DNA of 64,000 bases, from contig JADNRY010000234.1 in assembly GCA_015501585.1 (NCBI GenBank), positions 32,378-96,377 of the forward strand. Reading direction: 5' to 3'. Below the pieces are notes generated by a model. It made no database searches. It saw nothing but the letters and a program-made list of their open reading frames with translations, and was not told the origin of the DNA. Shown one piece after another: positions 10,538 through 23,267 of this stretch. Position numbers and translations under genes: made by a program. How positions within the stretch are numbered: position 1 is the stretch's first letter; every line of letters begins with the position of its first letter. The DNA is from Rhodocollybia butyracea. Its lineage: Eukaryota > Basidiomycota > Agaricomycetes > Agaricales > Omphalotaceae.

Positions 10538-12711
10538 TCAATCAAGGGAATTCCTCTCCCCATTTACCTGATAGGCAAAAACTGCGGAAACAGCAAGGCA
10601 TACCCCCATTGACCATACAAACCCTCCTATCCAGGTGCCCCCAGCAACGTTTCTAAGGTCGGAAGCATCCTTAAATACTGATATCCATCCATTCCCATGA
10701 TATTGAAAGGCATCGGTGTCGCACCAACACGTTTGAAATGCTCCGATATCCTCCATAACGCCGGACGCGATGAGCCACGCTGCATTAAAGATGGCAAGAG
10801 TCTTGCCTGTGATACGCGTTATAACCGCCAGTGCGCTCAGACCGCGCGTGCCTCGTTGATCCCGAACTTCGAGTCTTTGCATGACTTCATGCGAGATAAG
10901 ATTAGAGAAGACGAGCATGAGCCATGATACGGTGGCAGCAATGCCATAGATGAGATAACCTCCTGAGCGGCAGCCAAGTCCAACAGCTGGTGTCCAGTAC
11001 GCCACGAGGATAGCAGCCCCGGTGGTACCCCATTGGAGAAACAGGGCAACCAATGCGGCTTGAAACATATGGTGAATTATATGGGGATGTTGATGGAGAG
11101 TCGATAATGGTATGAAGGCGCTGAGCTCTGGTTCCAAGCGACATCGAATGGCGGCATCTCGGGCTGTCGATGGATTAAACATCGTTCGGAAGCTGGAAAT
11201 CCCATTCTCGAATCCTCGTTGTACGTGTCCAGCGAATGTGAACCAAGTGAAGATGCGGGCGTAATTAAAGATTGGTCCCTCTGTCCTTTCGTCGCCTCGC
11301 ACGTCAAATCCCCACCACGTGAGAAGGGGAGAGGGAGATTCGTCGAAATCGTTTGGCGAAAGCTTGGGAATGCCCTGTTGAGCTAGGACATAATCAGATT
11401 GCGAATCTTGATCTACACTGCCCTTGCGGCTCATATGGGGAAAGGGCGCCTGCGAACCTGAACACACGCCCCTGCTGTGTAAAGAGGGAATTTCCGACTG
11501 ACTGGCGCCAGATACATGCCGCTGATGAATTGGTAGAAGAGGAAGTGTCTCTCGAAACGTACTAAAAGCTCCACTTCGAGCATCGGACAAGATATGCAGG
11601 TCAGCGTTTGAGCAGAGACCTGTCTGAGCCACATATTCAACTTTCCCTGTAATGTCGCGCTCTGGGATGAATTTGTGGTCTGTGAGAGCTTTCTTGATGG
11701 TCCCGACCTTGCACTGCGACCCTACACGAACATATCTAGAAGATATGAGCTCAAGATTTGAAGCTGTGCAAAGGAAATCCTACCCAAAGACGATTGGAAA
11801 CCTGCAATTGAGATGATTTAGCTCCGAAGCAATTTAGAGGCGGGAACGCCTTACATCCAACTCCAGACCGTGCTAGATGCGAATTGATTACCGACGTCGG
11901 GGCTGCCGAGTGAGTCATGGACTGCCGCAATGAATGATATCAAGTACGCTAGAAAGGCGAACAGAACTATAAGTGTGTTAGTATCAGTATCGTACAATCG
12001 GCACTGATCAGATCATATACCTTGGGCAAGGAATGACTGCGTGAAGCCACGTCGTGTGTTGCGAAGATCCTTCTCCGCAGTTATCCAGAATTTCTGTTGA
12101 CCGTTATCGTCATCCAGAATGATGAGACTAGCCAGTTCGCCGGCCCTCTGATTGGCACGCATAGGACATTGTTGAGTTTCCCGGAGAATAAATGCAGCTG
12201 CGTCGACTCGTTCGACCATATAACGGCAGCGTGAATTATGTTGCGCCGTTTCTTTGATTTTTCGGAATGCGATGGAGATGTATCGTCGATTGAAAGCTGT
12301 GAGTGCGATAGAGTACGCCGCCAGGGCTGGGCTCCCGATAGATAAGCAGGCGCTCATGAAATTTATGGAACCGTTCGCTTCGAAGGGTAGCTGGGCTATC
12401 AGGGCGAGCCATGGCAGCAGCCAGGTTGACATAGTGAGCGCAGAGGAAGTAAAATCTACGCTCTTGCTCATATTAAGCGAAATTCATCTGAAGAACAGTA
12501 TTGTGCTCACCTGTGTGAATATCCCGCAGCTCTGCTCGCAAGCTCTGTTCGATATGCCCCAGACGTCAGGTGGAAGACTGCCATTGGCAGGACAGGTAGG
12601 AAAAATTGCCTCTCCAAGAATATTGACGAGGCCTTCGGAGGTGCAATTGAACTTGGAGGCACATGCGGTTTGCCAGTCGGGTACGCTCACTGTGCTTAAG
12701 GAGGTACCCAT
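10538..12711 (-). CDS. Conserved fungal membrane protein with an 18-nt microexon
   Basis: Five exons join in frame on the minus strand: 12711-12511, 12462-12021, 11966-11855, 11801-11784 and 11735-10538, with introns of 48-54 bp. The start at 12711 is the first ATG in the exon 1 frame. The N-terminal region is cysteine-rich and probably lumenal ('CTSEGLVNILGEAIFPTC'). Spans follow at 'TWLLPWLALIAQLPFEANG' and 'VLFAFLAYLISFIAAVHDSL'. The motifs 'YMVERVDAAAFILRETQQCP' and 'DLRNTRRGFTQSFLAQ' are hallmarks of a widespread uncharacterised fungal family. At least three more spans lie in exon 5. The product is about 656 residues. A donor-like 'cag|gtaaat' just before the stop at 10538 suggests a further short exon may exist. 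The reading frame is intact and the gene looks functional. Its biochemical role is unknown. Confidence 0.75.
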
Positions 12712-15287
12712 GGCTGGGAAGTCGGGCACAGACACGAGACATGGCCCGTTTTATGTTAAGCAGGGAAACAGTGCGAACCCTAACTCCGAGTCTCATCCCT
12801 GCTTACTGTGACCTCAACAGCATTCAAACCAGACATAGAAGTTCACAGCATTACTTTACGCTTTTGGGCTTTAATTATGAATGTTTGGTGGCCGGACATC
12901 GTGGTTAGTAGCGCGTGCCTTTGCCCTTGATAGCATCTCGAATCTCATATCAGGCGGCCTAGGTAGAAAAAATTGTGATCAAGAGGAAGCAGTCAGCGAG
13001 ATGAAGGAAGGATTGTTCACATTCGAGTAGGTCGTACCCGTAAGGAGCGGGCTAAGGGCGAGTGAAGATTCTGGGGACGGCACTCGTCTTTCTGTTATCT
13101 CTGTGTACATGATTGATCTACTTTGGATCCACTAGCGTCCTCTGTCATGGCCGGAACTGGCCGTTGGCCGCGGGAATTTGGGCGTCAAATCTTTCGCTTC
13201 AAATTTTTCAGTTATGTTACCATGTCCATTGTCTTCATTCCATCATTTCGACTGACATTCGGTGGTTCGTAGGACTTGGGGAAAGGTGAAGCTTTGAAAA
13301 TTTGAAGCCTTGAGCTCAACACAGAAGCGAGATGGAAATATGGATGCACCAACGAGCTAGTGGCAACGAAGGCATGTTTATCCTCGTCAATATTCTGAAA
13401 CGCTGTTGTTGAAACGTTGACAGTCGACTAGGACTAGTTGTTCGCCCGATAATGATCGAATGCATCCAGTTTATCTAGTCTCGGTGTTGAGAAGAACAAG
13501 GCTCTGTCGACGCTTCGGTATCTGTGTATCGCGGTCAATCTGTATCAACGCGTAGAATGGAATTGGAACGTTGGAACGTTGGTCTTGCAGTGAGCTTTTT
13601 CCTCTTCATATCCATCCAGTTCCATTCTCTCTCTTCGATTTGGTTCCACTCCGTTGTCGCTCACTAACCTCTTTTTCCTAGATCCATATCCTACCGCCAA
13701 GCACAAAGTCTGCATTCATGCCCAGTTCGCATGCAATCATGGCCTTTTCACTTTTGACATTGTGACTTTTACCGAAACCAATTCAACATCCACTACATCG
13801 GAACTAGGCTCTTTGGTTAAATGTCAAACATCCGCCAAGTTTCGGTATTTCTAGGTCAATAATATGGCGATGTTTGGACTTTCGTAGTTGTTTACACGGT
13901 CGATAAAGGCGAACTGAGAGCTCTGAAGAGTTGATTATGGACACCCATTTTGGAGCATTCAATATTTCCCTGAGTTTATCGGCCTTCCACACTGTATCTT
14001 GGATCCGCCAATCGCCTCTGATATGACTGTCGTTCTCCATGGCTTTTGGACTGTACCTTGGATCCTGATCTTAGCTCTGATACGGCTGTCATTCTGATCT
14101 TTTTGTCCAATGAGACGCGATAGAACGTCGATGAGCCGTTGTGTAGAACGGTTAGCGACGACAGGACGACCTGTTAACGAAATTTATCATCTATTTCCGT
14201 TTGCTAGCTCCGCACATGTTCATACGTTTGTACCACCTGCTGTACCGGTCATACTCCGTCGCCTGGGCCTGCAACCATAGGTTCGTGGTTTCTGGGTCAG
14301 ACGGCGTCATTAATCCGTATGTCCATCCCAATAACGACTGAAACGTCCGGTTTTCAAGCACTACAGATCTAACTTGTTGCAGCATGTACCAAAATACATT
14401 GATCCTAGCTCAAAGTCCCGGAGCACCTTCCTGAGTGGAAAGGAAGTCTGGATTCTCACAGAAGAGAGCGCAAAATGAGCCCTGGGTCTGTAAGCCACGG
14501 AAGTGAAGACCTTGAAGACCCTGAATTAAATCCTCGGCTTCGTGTAAACTTATCACACTTTGCAAGGATGTCTCTACGATGCGCCTGTGCGTCTGTAAAT
14601 TTCCTTTTTCTTGTTATTGTGACAGACACCTAGTCTGGCCGCCTAATATAGATAGATATCCCGTAGCAACCTACTGAAAGGATTTAAGTGACCTCACGAG
14701 GTACTGAAGCGCGATAAAAATCGTGAACTATGGTCAGTTCTGAACATTTACTGTTGATGCTTTCAAACGCGCGAGCTGTAAGGGACCACAGAAGGATACA
14801 TATTAGACGGCTCAATCACGGAATATTGAAAGCTTGCATCGTGTAAGTCACGAAGGAGAAGGAATCGTTGATGATCGATAAGAAATCAATACATTGATAT
14901 CGATGTCGCAGCCACGCTGCAAGTCTCGTGCTTGACCTTCCATTCCTTCCGTTGCTTATCATATGTCCATCAAGGGCCAGAAAAAATATAAAGGTAGTGG
15001 CCAGATTTCTGATATTAACATCCACTAATGTCCAGCTTATCTCCTTCCTTGATTCACCAAGGCTTGGGTGCAAAAGAGCTACAAGGTATCTTCCATACAC
15101 ATGAGGGACGGCACGACTATCTGATAACAAGAAAATTGCAGAATCCGAGGATCCAGCCAATTCTGAAGAATTTTCTCCGATTATAATTGATCGACGCAAC
15201 CTGAGTTTAGCGGAAGACGACGCTGCTGCATCCAGTCGTTCCCCAGTATACCCATTTCCAAAGGTTATAGCCTATACAGACTTCGAT
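12712..15287. other. Intergenic, no gene supported
   Basis: Several short open frames exist (for example minus strand 14191-14385 and 14816-15199), but none shows a recognisable motif or a convincing intron pattern. A loose direct repeat around 'cttggatcc..tctgata' occurs near 13998-14035 and 14056-14095. The upstream regions of the two flanking genes presumably include their promoters. Confidence 0.45.
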
Positions 15288-18200
15288 GTGCCCGATCCTG
15301 TTACTGGAGAAATGTTAGAGGACTCTGGGGCCGAGCATATAGGCCAGCTGACTTCATCTGAAAAGGTACACGAAGAAAACACCGAGCAACCAAAGCTCCG
15401 TAACTACTCTGCTGGACAGCCCACTTCTGGTGATCTTGATATGGAAATGTCAGTGGATGATCTGCAGCTTGGGGACAACGACAAGCCACTAGTACACTCT
15501 TCGGCCGAGAAAGGCAAAAAGGGAAACCCCGAGCAACCAAGGCTCGGTATAAAGCCATATCGGTCAATCTATTCTGGTAGACGGAACCTTCAGCTAACAT
15601 TTGATATCGACTGAAAACAATACAGATAACAGGTCTTACAACTACGAAGAAAAGTATCCTCCTGACACACTAGGAGAGGAGATCACGGAAAATGCCCGTG
15701 TTTGGAAAGTTTATTTAGATGAAGCTGAACAGCAAGATGACGAGATGCTAAAAGGCTTCACTGATACAATTACATCTCTGCTTGTGTTTGTGAGTAAAGA
15801 TTCAACATTGAGTATGAGGATTGAACTGTGTACACAGGCTGCTCTATTCTCGGCGGTGGTGACTGCATTTGTCATTGCAACCATCCCCGCCTTACAGCCA
15901 GATTACAGTGAGATATCAGCTGCGCTGCTGATGGAGCAGGTACAACTACTTCGAGCAGCTGGCAATACCACCGCTATTCAAAATATCCCTGCTTTATCCC
16001 GTGGAACGAATAGTACTAGATCTACTGCAACTGATATCTGGGTCAACGGCTTATTTCTTGCAAGTCTTTCGCTTTCTCTAGCCACGGCCCTCTTGTCAGT
16101 CCTGGTACAGCAGTGGCTGCAAGCCTATACGTCCTTGCCAACTGGAAATGCTCAAGAAAGAGCTCTAATCAGGCAATTTAGGTTCACTGGATTCAAAAAG
16201 TGGAAGGTTCCTGAAATCATTGGGACTCTACCTTTGATCCTACATGCCTCTCTAGCTCTTTTCTTTGTGGGGCTATCGCTTTACATTTCTCAAATTCATC
16301 AGCAACTTTCATGGATTGTGGTTGTGATCACAATCCTTGTCTTTGTCATCTATGTCGGTAGCATTTTCCTTCCTCCCATTTGGATTGGGTGTCCCTACCG
16401 TATACCACTTCTGTTTACGCTAGCAAGTTACTTGCTGCATTCGTGGATGATTACCAAGTGGGCATTCGCCCAATCATTGCACAAAGTGACCACCGGTCTT
16501 GAGGACAGTGCCCCTTTCCCAATTGCCATAGTGTCTTTGAGGCTTACTGAGAAAAAGTTTTTCGAGGTACCAAAGAGCAAACACCTAGTTCTTGCTGATA
16601 TCCTGAACTGGCTTTGGAACTTGGAGTCCAATCAATCTATTCAGCGTATCACGGCTCAAGCGCTCAACGGCATACTGAAATTGGAGTTAAGTATCCCCAA
16701 GTTCACCCATGACCAAGAGGCCATTGGGCTACAGCCTCAAACATTTGATTTGCGAGATGTATATGCAGACAGATGTCTGCTACAGTCTTGGGAGAATGTT
16801 GTTTGGGATAGTCTTGCTCTGCTCAAAGTCAATGATGACTATGATATTCAGATATGGCCCTCCATTATTTCAACTTGGCGGACTTTGCCAAAGTGGTCCC
16901 ATTGGCCTAACTTGGACAGGAGACGTGGTCATTCAATATTCATGACGGCCCTGAACAAGAATAATACGGTTGCAATTGAGAGGATTATCACGCTGATTGA
17001 CATAAGTCAATATTCTTCCAACAACCTTCCCTATATACAGGAGGCTGCACAGAGGGACTTGTGGGATATTGTCAAGCTTCTTGTCAAAAACAATGCAGAT
17101 ATAAATGCACCAGGTGGGAGTTATGGAAATGCTCTTGGAACTGCAGTTTACAAGAGAGAATGGGAAATTGCCCAGTTCCTTATTCAAAATGGTGCGGATG
17201 TAAATGCAGGGGCACAGCTAAACCATGCAGCATACATAGAAAGATGGGATGTTGTTCAATTTTTGGTTGAAAATGGCGCAGATGTAGCTGTAGTGGGAGG
17301 AAGCCATAAACCTGCTCTAGAAAGTGCTGTGGATCGAAGAGAATGGCGCATTGCCAAGCTTTTGATTGCGAAGGGGGCAGACATCAGCATCCTCATTGGA
17401 CAACAATCTGTAAATCACCGTAGTGCTGTAGGAGTTGCAGCACGAAACAGAGACTGGGCTCTTGTCACTTTCTTAGTTGAAAGTGGTGCTCCTGCAAATG
17501 CAATGGAAGAAACATATGGAACTGCTCTGGCAGCTGCAGCATATTGGGGAAAACACGCACATAGTAAAGCTTCTGGTTGAGAATGGGGCAGATCTAAATA
17601 TCGTAGGGAGATACGGGACTGCTTTAGGAGGTGCTGCCCATAGTGGACACATGGATATTGTAAATTATCTGCTTGCAAACGGAGCAGATATGAATATCAG
17701 CGGAAGAAAATATGGAACTGCTCTGGCAGCTGCAGCACATGGGAGAGAATGGGACATCATAAAATGTCTGATACAATATGGAGCAGATATAAATAGGGTA
17801 GGAGGAGAATATGGCACTGTTCTAGGAGTCGCGGCATATTTAGGGAGCTTGAATATTGTTGAATTCCTTCTTGAAAAAGGGGCAGATGTCAACACAGTTG
17901 GGGGGGAATACGGAACAGCACTAGGAGCTGCAGCATATTGGGGGAATCTGGATACTGTCAAGTTTTTGGTTGCAAATGGGGCAGACATCAGGGCAGTTGG
18001 AGGAGAATATGAAACTGCTCTAGGAGCTGCAGCACATGGGAGAGAGTGGGATATTGCTATGTTTTTGGTTGAAGAAGGTGCAGATGTGAACATGATTGGA
18101 GGAGAATATGGAACAGCCCTGGGAGCTGCAGTGCACGGGGGAGCTTTCAACATTGTAAAATTTCTGCTTGAACGTGGGGCAGATGTAAACATGTCTGGAG

Positions 18201-18700
18201 CAAAATTTCAAGCTCCTCTGGGAGCTGCAGCTCATGTGGGAGCATATGATATGATAGAGTTGCTGGTTAAAAATGGAGCAGATATAAACAGAATTGAAGG
18301 GAAATACGGAACTGTTTTGGGAGCTGCGGCACATAGGGGAGAATTAGATGTTGCAAGGTTTTTGGTTGAAAGTGGAGCAGATGTGAATGTAGTTGGAGGG
18401 ATATATGGAACTGCTCTAGGCGCAGCAGCACATGGGAGAGAATGGGATATGGTAATCTTCCTTGTTAAACATGGGGCAGATGTGAACAGAGTAGATGGAG
18501 AATTTGGAACCGCGCTAGGAGCTGCAGCATATTGGGGTAAACTGGATACAGTTGTGTTTCTACTTGAAAATGGAGCAGATGTGAACACACTTGGAGGAAA
18601 ATATGGGACTGCTCTAGGAGCCGCGGTACACGGGGAAGCAATGGATGTTGTGGAGCTTTTACTTGAAAGTGGGGCACAGCGGGAAACAGGAGGTGAGTAG
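15288..18700 (+). pseudogene. DUF6535 membrane domain fused to about 17 ankyrin repeats, one frameshift
   Basis: Exons 15288-15576, 15626-15789 and 15838 onward join in frame. The second intron (48 bp, no stop) can be misread as coding. After an acidic leader, the DUF6535 domain begins at 'ARVWKVYLDEAEQQDDEMLKG'. It has three or four membrane spans ('ALFSAVVTAFVIATIPAL', 'LATALLSVLVQQWL', 'IIGTLPLILHASLALFF', 'WIVVVITILVFVIYVGSI'). From about 16930 the chain is ankyrin repeats of 33 residues (GADVN..GGEYGTALGAAAH..WDIV.FL). An A-run at 17550-17553 puts the downstream repeats in the next frame. With one base fewer the product would be about 1100 residues. This could be a real lesion or an assembly error, because everything else is intact. 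The likely role is a membrane-anchored scaffold; the partner is unknown. Confidence 0.75.
17040..18690 (+). repeat. Tandem 99-bp ankyrin-coding repeats
   Basis: Near-regular 99-bp units each encode one ankyrin repeat. The most similar units lie at 17800-18650, where 'gaactgctctaggagctgcagca' recurs with few changes and each unit has a 'ggagcagatgt' block. High nucleotide similarity between units suggests recent copy-number change by unequal exchange. The reverse strand of the array has long open frames; these are shadows of the repeat composition. Confidence 0.85.
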
Positions 18701-19984
18701 TATAGAACACTAGGAACTACCAGAGGCTTATCTCATACACCAGATTTTGCCAAGGATATTGCCATTACCAATTTTCTCAAAGTCCAAGATCTTCACTCAC
18801 CAGGTTTTTATTAGTTCCCCCGATTTGCGGGCATTAGCAAGGTGGAAGATATCTCAAGTGTATGGATTGTATGAAAAATCTAAGTAGTTCCATACACCCA
18901 TGCTTTGCCATTCCTGTTTTGTCCAATTCCTATTAGTATATAACAAGGGTTGAGTTACAACTTACAACTGGCTCTAGGATGCTATTGAGTGCTATGGAGT
19001 GCTTCATAGCAGTCAATAGCTCAACCCAGGTTTAGCAGATAGAGTATAGATCTGTGGGCAGCAGCATTGGCCCTGGGCGTACACCCAGTGGTCGTGGAAC
19101 GCCTGGTATCTGTACATCCCCTGAGCAGTAGTTCCACCTCCTCGCTCTCGCTGTGGAGCAGTCAGTTGTCTCCCAGGCAACTGGCGCTCTGAGAAGACAG
19201 TTTCGGCACGACGTTACGGATAATTTGAGCAGCGTCAAAGTCTTGACTCTTGCCATGCCGGCCACAACTTGACAATACATTGCTCGCTATGATTGATGCT
19301 CAAGCCCCCAATCTCTACCAGATCTCTGCTTCATTACAAACTGCGTTTAGTAACCTCAAGTCTATCCACCCAGCATTCTATCTGTGGCGTCGAAAAGTTT
19401 CATGGATCAGCATCCTGGAGCATCCCAAAGCTCCAAAGTTCATCCCAGGTTTTGCAGATGGGAGTCATTGTAACGACTTGCCATTCTTGAAGTTAGCACC
19501 TTGGGCCTTTGCACTGCAGAATGCTCCCACCAGCACTGTTATTATAACTGAAAATCGTGTGCACGGTGTCTGTGTCGCAGGGTTGCTCAAGCTTTTCGAT
19601 GGTCTTTCGTCCTCAAACTTCAAACCCCAACACTGTCGGTATTCGACATGCCCGAACCAATCTGACCTCTACTGAGACTGGTTATTTGAATACACCTAAC
19701 TCGCTTCCGCTTTCGTTCAAGCTACCTGCCCACGCTGACCTCGTATGACGCTTTCAAATGGTTTCGCTCTATATCTGGATCCAGGATGACGGGAAAAAAA
19801 GCGTACATATAGCAACCGCATTTGAGATCTTTTCTGAATTGATCCATTCCCAATAAGTCTACTATGGGCCGTCAAGTATCCGTTCAAGCGCAGATTCCTT
19901 TTTGATCACGAATTAGAGTGCGGGTCGTTTTAATTCTGTTACTGACATATTCCTGACTCTTCCACGGCCAGTGACGGCCCTCAC
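18701..19984. other. Intergenic, no gene recognised
   Basis: An open frame at 19250-19675 (+) has no motif I recognise and no family signal. A stretch near 18855-18905 loosely resembles 54890-54960 ('gtatgaaa..ccatacaccca'). Nothing else is supported. Confidence 0.4.
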
Positions 19985-20361
19985 AAGTTTACCGAAATAG
20001 CCGGAAAGCTGGGTAAAATTGCTTTCTATTTTTCTCTTTGAATTTTTCGTACGTTCAATCAGCCTTGTCCCTCGGACGCGTTCGGGGACCTGGGTGCCCT
20101 GTTCCCGTCGTGATGAAACAAAGGCCGCATGCCAACGGCACTTTTGGCTCTCCATAACGACATACGCTTCGCGGTTAGCAGACTCCTCGTTAATAGTATG
20201 AATCTTTACTAATGTGACGTAGACCCGAAGCTGTGTCAGCGGTCAATCTGGCAGCAGGCTGCAATGAAGGGTACGTATGATGATCTGTTGGTACATCTGA
20301 AGACAGTTACAGTAAGTGATGGCTACTCCGAAAGTGAACGGAAACACGTATGTACCTAGTC

Positions 20362-21329
20362 CTAATCTGGCTTTCTTGCTACAATCGCGTAGTAGGTCGT
20401 ATGAGCATTATCCGATTCATTCCATTCTTTCAAGCTCCCCTCAAGAAGCTGGTCAAATTCCTCCTCACTTCCAACAATCCCAAATCCACCCCCAGTTAGC
20501 ACTGGAGTCTTCATTCCCTTAAACATGTCATGCCACTGCTTCGAACGATTCAGCCCATCATTGTCCACAGATTCGCGTATGGGAATCTCTCGGCCCTCAC
20601 AGTGAATATCTACGAACCCTTTCTTGGCCAAGAGCTTCGGAAGATATAGCCCCAAGTCTCTGACAACTTCTTTTGATGTCGCCACGATTAAAGACACCAG
20701 TCTTTTGGAATTCGGCCCCACCTCATAGCCACGGCCATTTGCTTCAACTTCTACCAGCTCAATCCATGCACCTGGTTTAAGCACATTATAAAGCTGATCA
20801 ATGGCTGTATTCCAACGGGAGTCATTCATTGCAGCAACCAGGAGGCGTTGGTGGACATAGGAGAAGCTATTTTGCCATTCCTGGGGCAAATCAATGACGG
20901 AGCGTATAGAAAAGTGAATATTTGAATGGTATTCATGAGGAAACTGCTTGTCGGATATGTCGATGCACTCGATATCGAGCAGCACATTGTTCTGGGAATG
21001 GAAAGCAGAGAACTCTTGAGCCCATATGCCTACAATGCAAAGTCTGTACTTGAGGCTGTCGATGTAAGATGTGACCTACCGGTGCCTGCACCACTTTCGA
21101 GGACCCGATCATTTGAGCGAAGGGTTATTGGTGCTAATACAAGCTGATCTTCAAAGGCCTTTGTGAGGATGCGATGCTGAAGGTTCAATCTTCTCAGAAG
21201 CGAATAGTAAGTAAACGAGAGACAGGTCAAGATTCCATAGCGATTGTATCATCACCTTTCTGTCTCGGCGCTGTCAGCAGGAAGAAGATAGTTCGATGAA
21301 GCATATTCCCGTTTTACTGTTTGTTCCAT
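20362..21329 (-). CDS. SAM-dependent methyltransferase, copy A
   Basis: Three exons (21329-21256, 21189-21080, 21029-20362) join in frame to about 283 residues starting MEQTVKREYASSNYL. SAM-binding motif I is 'RVLESGAGTGIWA', split by the second intron. An acidic post-I strand 'LLDIECIDISDKQFP' follows, then 'FSIRSVIDLPQEWQNSF', and the post-III segment 'LKPGAWIELVEVE'. This is the class I methyltransferase fold of the TAM/LaeA-like type common in fungi. The substrate is unknown; secondary-metabolite or small-molecule methylation is typical of the group. The protein is cytosolic by appearance, with no signal or membrane span. The frame is intact. It differs from copy B mainly in the middle of exon 3 (a four-residue gap near the 'SLIVATSK' segment). 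Confidence 0.85.
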
Positions 21330-21576
21330 ATCCTACACGTCTCGATGCTTTCCAAGATCGAACGCTTGTTTTAATACTTCTTCAGTTTAGTCACACGACT
21401 TCATGGTTTGAATGCAAAAGCGATGATGGCTGGCAGCACTGAGCAGCATCTTTTGATCAAGAAAAAATTCTTCTCCCGAACCCCTTGTTCAGGAGCGTAT
21501 CGATGAAGTACTTATATACATATTTTGCTGACAAAGCCTCAAAACTTCCGAAATCCGGCGACACTTACTACTATGG

Positions 21577-21778
21577 TGAGAGCGAGAGTGGGAGGGACTG
21601 ACATAGCACATTACACGCTCATACCGTAGCCTCTAGCTACTTTGTACTACCTCTCTGGGAGGGCTTGCAGTCTACCTTCCCTTCGTGGGTCGAGCTCGCT
21701 GACTCTCTCCCCTAGAGTCCGGCTGTTCCCTCGTGGGACCCCGCTGTAGAGCGGAGCCGAGTATAATACTACTACTAC
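21577..21778. mobile_element. SINE-like insertion with 11-bp duplication
   Basis: A GC-rich block of about 202 bp is present in unit A of the tandem duplication and absent at the matching place in unit B (about 23516-23528). It is flanked by TACTACTATGG (21566-21576 and 21779-21789). One end runs into a TAC microsatellite. Length, duplication size and simple-repeat end fit a SINE, but no clear A/B-box promoter was identified, so a MITE or other short element is possible. Confidence 0.55.
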
Positions 21779-21851
21779 TACTACTATGGTATCACTGCGG
21801 GTTTGTATTGAGAGAAAGCCTTGTCGAATCATAAAATCGTGGTCATGAAGT

Positions 21852-21873
21852 GTGTGAGAGAGAGAGAGAGAGA
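21852..21873. repeat. (GA)n microsatellite
   Basis: A run of about nine GA dinucleotides lies between the two methyltransferase units. Unit B lacks it. Confidence 0.8.
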
Positions 21874-22280
21874 CATCATAGTTTGCCAGGTCAGCACGGT
21901 GAGTAAAAAATGCGTTTTGTAACCCTGATTCTCAGATTGTAGTCTCAAGGGGTACCCGGAATAGCCGGAAATTTTCTTTCTCTTGGAAACGTGACCATCG
22001 ATTAGCCTTGTCCCTCGGACGCGCTCGGGTACCTGGATACAAATCGATATTAGTCTTGGCTCTCCGTACGCTTCGCAGTTAGAACTTAGCAGCTATTTAC
22101 TAATGTGATGTCTAGCTGGAGATGTTTCAGAGGGCAATCCGGGAGAAGCGCTGTTTCAGCGGTTAATCTGGGAGAAGCAAGAATTACTGTATGATGACCT
22201 ATTGTACATTTGAACACTGTCTAGCTCAATGAGTATACGCTACTCCGAAAATAAATAGAAACACTTACTTCGTCCGAGTC

Positions 22281-23267
22281 CTAAACTGGCTTTCTTGCTA
22301 CAATGGTATAGTAAGTCGTATACGCCTTATCTGATTCGTTCCATTCTTTTAGGCACCCCTCAAGAAGTTCGTCAAACTCCTCTTCGCTACTGATAATTCC
22401 GAACCCTCCGCTCGTCAACACAGGTGTTTTCATCCCCATCCACAAGTCATACCACTGCTGTGAGCGGTTCAGTCCATCATTGTTCACAGATTCGCGTATG
22501 GGAATCTCTCGGCCCTCGCAATGAATATCTTTGAATCCTTTCTTTGCCAAGAGCTTCGGAAGGTATAACCCCAAGTCTCCGACAATTCCTTTTGATGCGT
22601 GGAGTGACGTGATTAAAGACACAAGTCTTTTGGAATTCGGCCCCACCTGAAAGTCAAAGACTTTTGCTTCAACTTCTACAAGCTCAAGCCATGCTCCCGG
22701 CTTGAGCACTTCATAAAGCTGGTCAATGGCTACATTCCAACGAGAATCATTCATTGCAGCAATCAGAAGGCGTTGGTGGATGTAGGAGAAGCTGTTCTGC
22801 CATTCCTGGGGTAAATCAATAACGGAGCGTATAGAAAAATGAATATTTGATGGGTATTCGTGAGGAAACTGCTTGTCGGATATGTCGATGCACTCGATAT
22901 CGAGCCGCAGGTTGTTCCGGGAATGGAAAGCAGAGAACTCTTGAGCCCATATTCCTACAATGAGAAGTTCAACTTGACCGTAATGAGGTTTGGCGAAGTA
23001 TGTAAGCTGTGACCTACCGGTTCCTGCACCACTTTCGAGGACCCTATCATTTGAGTTAAAAGTTATGGGAGCTAACACAAGTTGACCTCCAAAGGCCTTT
23101 GTAACGATATGATGCTGAAGGTTCAATCTTGCCAGAAGCGAATAGTAAGTAAGTGAGAAGCATATCAAGATTCAATAGCGATTGTATAATCACCTTTCTG
23201 TCTCGACGCTGTCAGCAGGAAGAAGATAGTTCAATGAAGCGTATTCCCGTTTTACTGTTTGTTCCAT
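22281..23267 (-). CDS. SAM-dependent methyltransferase, copy B
   Basis: Three exons (23267-23194, 23127-23018, 22954-22281) join in frame to about 285 residues. The second intron is 63 bp with no stop, so naive translation inserts false residues after 'GAGTG'; the spliced motif I is 'RVLESGAGTGIWA', as in copy A. The acidic strand reads 'LRLDIECIDISDKQFP' and the later core 'LKPGAWLELVEVE'. The C-terminus is 'YYTIVARKPV'. It is intact and likely functional. It is the paralogue of the copy at 20362-21329, and both are transcribed toward lower coordinates with separate upstream regions. The substrate is unknown. Confidence 0.85.

Noticed and set aside
17665..18588. Long minus-strand open frames opposite the ankyrin repeats
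   Set aside because: They repeat the same peptide every 33 residues because of the repeat's codon composition; the plus strand encodes clear ankyrin motifs.
17040..18690. Regular repeats considered as a CRISPR-like or satellite array
   Set aside because: Units are 99 bp without unique spacers and translate into ankyrin repeats in a eukaryotic gene.
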